From the NCBI GenBank assembly GCA_002261195.1, contig MVBO01000010.1, positions 62,001 to 126,000 on the forward strand: DNA of 64,000 nucleotides. The letters run 5' to 3'. Shown in pieces: positions 61,475-64,000 of the stretch (positions within the stretch are counted from its first letter, which is position 1; every line of letters begins with the position of its first letter). The position numbers and the translations under genes were made by a program. The notes under the pieces were generated by a model. It was not told where the DNA came from, made no database searches, and saw nothing but the letters and a program-made list of their open reading frames with translations. This DNA is from Bifiguratus adelaidae (Eukaryota > Mucoromycota > Endogonomycetes > Endogonales).

Positions 61475-62540
61475 CTAGGAGAGTTCCTTCTCGAGTTTGA
61501 ACAATTGATCGGCAGTATCAGTGATGCACTTTTTAAGCGTAATGTACTTTCGACCGAGGAGAATCTTTTCAGCCTTGCTTCCGTCTACAGTGTAGGCGTC
61601 AATCTTCTCATTGGATTTCGGTTCTGGGATGTTTCGCTCGGGATAACGCTTCTTCGCAATACGTGCGATATCGTTGTTGTCAAAATATCCGGCAGCCACC
61701 AAGAAACGTTGATTGGAAGCCTGGGGATTCTCCAATGCTTCAACGTGGGCAGTAGCGGCATCTCGGACATCGACCCAGGCAGGAAAGTCGGTGGCGGGCA
61801 CCTCCTTGGCTTCACCATTGATCACACTCCAAATTTGTGCGGTTGACGTATTGAGCTTGTCCATGCTCTTAACAGGGTGGACCACGGGACCAAAGATCAT
61901 GGGCATGCACATTGTGGCCATATCCCAGCTTGGCTTGTTCTTCTCAACGTAATCCCAGGCTTCCTTTTCAGCTAACTTTTTGGAAGCACAGTAGACGTCT
62001 AATGAAGGCTGATTAGCAAATCATCTCGATGTAGAGGTAATGACACTCACATCCACCCTTATCGGACTTTGCCGCTTCCTCATAGGTTGTCGGATTCCAA
62101 TCCTTCTCTGTGTACGTGTAACCTGGACGAGTGCCCTTGTCGAAATCAAGAATAGCGGCAAAGGATGATGTGAGGATTAGGCGCTTGATGGACTTCTCCT
62201 TGCCACACGCCGATAGAACATTCTTGGTTCCTTTGATGGCGGGAATCAGCATATCCTTTTCATTATTTTTGATATCCGTGAAGAAGGGTGAAGCAACGTG
62301 AATGACATAATCAACACCCTTGACGGCTTCGTCAAAGCAGTTGTCGGAAGCAATATCTTGAACGTCAACAAATGATTCAATTTGAGCAGCATACTTTGAA
62401 AAGTCCTTCTTTAGCTCGTCAGCCTTTTCCTTGGATCTAGCCGTACCGCGAACACGGTATCCTTTCTCGAGCAATTCTCGAAAGACATGAGCACCGAGGA
62501 ATCCTGTGGGGCTAGTGACGAGTACGAGTTTTCCAGACAT
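61475..62540 (-). CDS. NAD(P)-dependent reductase, extended SDR / dihydroflavonol-reductase-like (Gre2 type)
   Basis: Two exons (62540-62051, 61998-61475) give 337 residues. The Rossmann start reads LVLVTSPTGFLGAHVFREL; the usual first glycine of GxxGxxG is replaced (TSPTGFLG instead of TGATGFLG). The cofactor-discriminating GYRVRGTARSKEKAD follows, then VIHVASPFFT, LILTSSFAAI (catalytic Ser) and YCASKKLAEKEAW (catalytic Tyr and Lys), assembled across a 52-nt intron. Family members such as yeast Gre2 reduce methylglyoxal, isovaleraldehyde and diverse ketones. The cytosolic enzyme's substrate cannot be told from sequence. A decayed paralogue lies directly upstream. Confidence 0.9.
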
Positions 62541-63012
62541 GTCGAGCAATATGTTAGACAGGTCTTTGGGGTGCTTTATATACATGGGTGATTACAAATG
62601 CAGTCCCAATGACAAAACTTTCCGTCGTCCTTTATGTACAATGCATTATTAATCTCATATACCGACCCGCATGTACATGGCATGTGCAGTATCTTTCTTT
62701 TCACAGATGTCTAAGGGTTCTTGACTTTAAGTCAGATCGACCATCCTTGCATTTAAGAATGCATGTACTTCTACTTTGTGAGGCAATGACATCACTTGTT
62801 GCGCTGTCCTTGCACAGAAGAACGAGTCAGCGTGAACGTCATCGGCCAACGCCAAAGACCGATTTTCTGGGTGCTTTTCCTTTTTGGGTTGATAAATAAG
62901 TCCATCTCCACTAACTACATTTGGGTATGTGTTGACAAGACGACGTAGCTGTCAACAGGCCGAGAATCTCTTATCGACGATTGGATGGCACGTGAAGGTT
63001 CCTGGCATGCTT
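62541..63012. other. intergenic region between the reductase and its decayed copy
   Basis: About 470 bp serve as upstream region of the intact reductase. It contains short open frames without motifs and nothing else that I can support. Confidence 0.5.
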
Positions 63013-64000
63013 TCATGTTTGGTGTATGATTCGAGCTTGGTACGAAAGCGCTTTGAGTCGCCATAACTGCTCTACCGCCTCTCTGATGCATTCATCTAAT
63101 GTGCGGTAAGGACGGTCAAGAAGTTGAGCGGTTCTCGATCCATCGACATCATAGCAGTCGAGTTTGGCGCCGTACTCTGGTACATGTACGGCGATATAAG
63201 GATAGTAGACCTTTGCGATTTGTGCGACTTGCCCATAGTCAAAATAGCCAGGGGAGACGAGAAAACAGCGTTTGATATCTACGTACATCCTCACGGACCT
63301 TGAAGGAGTGTCTGCTCAGCTTATAGCTGACGCTCAAATTCCACGTGTATCAGGACCAAATATCATAGGCATACACATAGTTGCAATGTCAAACCTGGGC
63401 TCTTTCTGTTCCAAAGAGCCCCACGTCGTCTTTTCCGCGAGCTCCATGGACGCACAATAAACAGCTAAGGGCAAGTCAACGAGAGCCTCTTACGCATCAA
63501 GTCTTTGCACGCTTAAGGACAGGACTATCCGACTTGGCAGCTTCTTCATAGATCGTTAGGTTCCAGTCCTGAACAGTGTAAGTATAGCCTGGTGGCATTA
63601 CTTTGCTCAGATCGAATATGGCGGCGCATGACGATGTGATAATAATAAGATTGACGCTCGTCTCTTTGGATGCTGCCTCCGAGATATTAAGGGTACTTTG
63701 ATGGCAAGATCTAGAATGTCCTTGGCACTATCCTTAATGTTGGTGGTATAGGGTGACATGCAGGACGTCGTGCGCGCCACTGACCGCGTCGCCAAACACT
63801 GGTCTCGAACGATATCCGGAACGTTGTGTAAAAAGCATCGATCTGAGAGGAGTACTTGTCCAGATCTATTTTGTAACTGCTTGGCCTTCTCGGTTGAACG
63901 CACTGTGCCGCGAACACGATAACCTTGGTCCAAAGAGAGTGCGAAATATTTCGGCTCCCAGAAACCAGGTGGGGTCCGTAACCAAAATAAGGTTGCTAGC
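63013..64000 (-). pseudogene. decayed tandem copy of the NAD(P)-dependent reductase (runs off right edge)
   Basis: Pieces align in order with the intact gene at 61475-62540 but in different frames. From the right edge: LILVTDPTWFLGAEIFRTL, then a shift into QGYRVRGTVRSTEKAKQL, another shift near 63860, a fragment with TTNIKDSAKDILDLAIK, then YCASMELAEKTTW, ATMCMPMIFGP, a premature stop and a loss of about 50-60 residues, and finally RCFLVSPGYFDYGQVAQIAK through DVDGSRTAQLLDRPYRTLDE. The catalytic lysine of YxxxK is Met. The mix of frameshifts, an internal deletion and a lost active-site residue argues for a dead copy, not a sequencing slip. The 5' end is outside the window. Confidence 0.85.

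Overview
The window is nuclear DNA of a fungus. Genes are dense (about 32 in 64 kb, both strands) and most carry several short introns of about 41-75 nt, with occasional longer ones, so proteins only appear after joining short exons. The gene content is fungal: Mediator Med17, INO80 subunit Arp8, Elongator Elp2, an Axl2-like cadherin-domain protein, a Rax1-like RGS membrane protein, a fasciclin protein with a GPI-type tail, a Golgi GDPase and a mitochondrial-type holo-ACP synthase. Axl2-like and O-fucosyltransferase-like proteins together with the intron style fit a basidiomycete or an early-diverging fungus better than an ascomycete yeast, but I cannot name the genus.

Layout: 1-104 holds the first exon of a cytochrome b5-like gene. 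522-9411 carries a TBC Rab-GAP, a DUF1295 membrane reductase-like protein, glycerol-3-phosphate dehydrogenase, OGG1 and an MFS transporter. 9486-13523 is a 17-exon exosome ribonuclease that resembles DIS3L. 13520-22045 carries an F-box protein, a MAPR-type heme-binding protein, a GDPase, ARP8 and glutathione synthetase. 22236-31487 carries a CDF metal transporter, the Axl2-like protein, a type-I glutamine-synthetase-like protein and a helical-repeat protein I cannot name. 31545-43516 carries ELP2, an O-fucosyltransferase-like protein, RSM22/METTL17, a Rax1-like protein and a double-AAA AFG2-like ATPase. 43531-50606 carries a LIM protein, a holo-ACP synthase, a large unknown helical protein and a 103-residue protein. 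50607-52732 is gene-poor. 52733-64000 carries a fasciclin protein, a short conserved-looking protein, MED17, mitoribosomal uL15m, EME1, uS8m, an NAD(P)-dependent reductase and a decayed tandem copy of that reductase that runs off the right edge.

There is no operon-like pathway clustering and no CRISPR, prophage or intact transposon. The compaction is notable: head-to-head start codons as close as 33 bp, stop codons shared by converging genes, and a 26-bp gap between ARP8 and the next gene on the same strand. Three introns are best read as GC-AG. The most interesting single item is the DIS3L-like ribonuclease: its RNB active site is complete, while its PIN nuclease site looks degenerate. Splice sites were deduced by hand from GT/GC...AG signals, reading phase and family motifs, so individual junctions need transcript support. 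I saw no convincing tRNA or rRNA gene.
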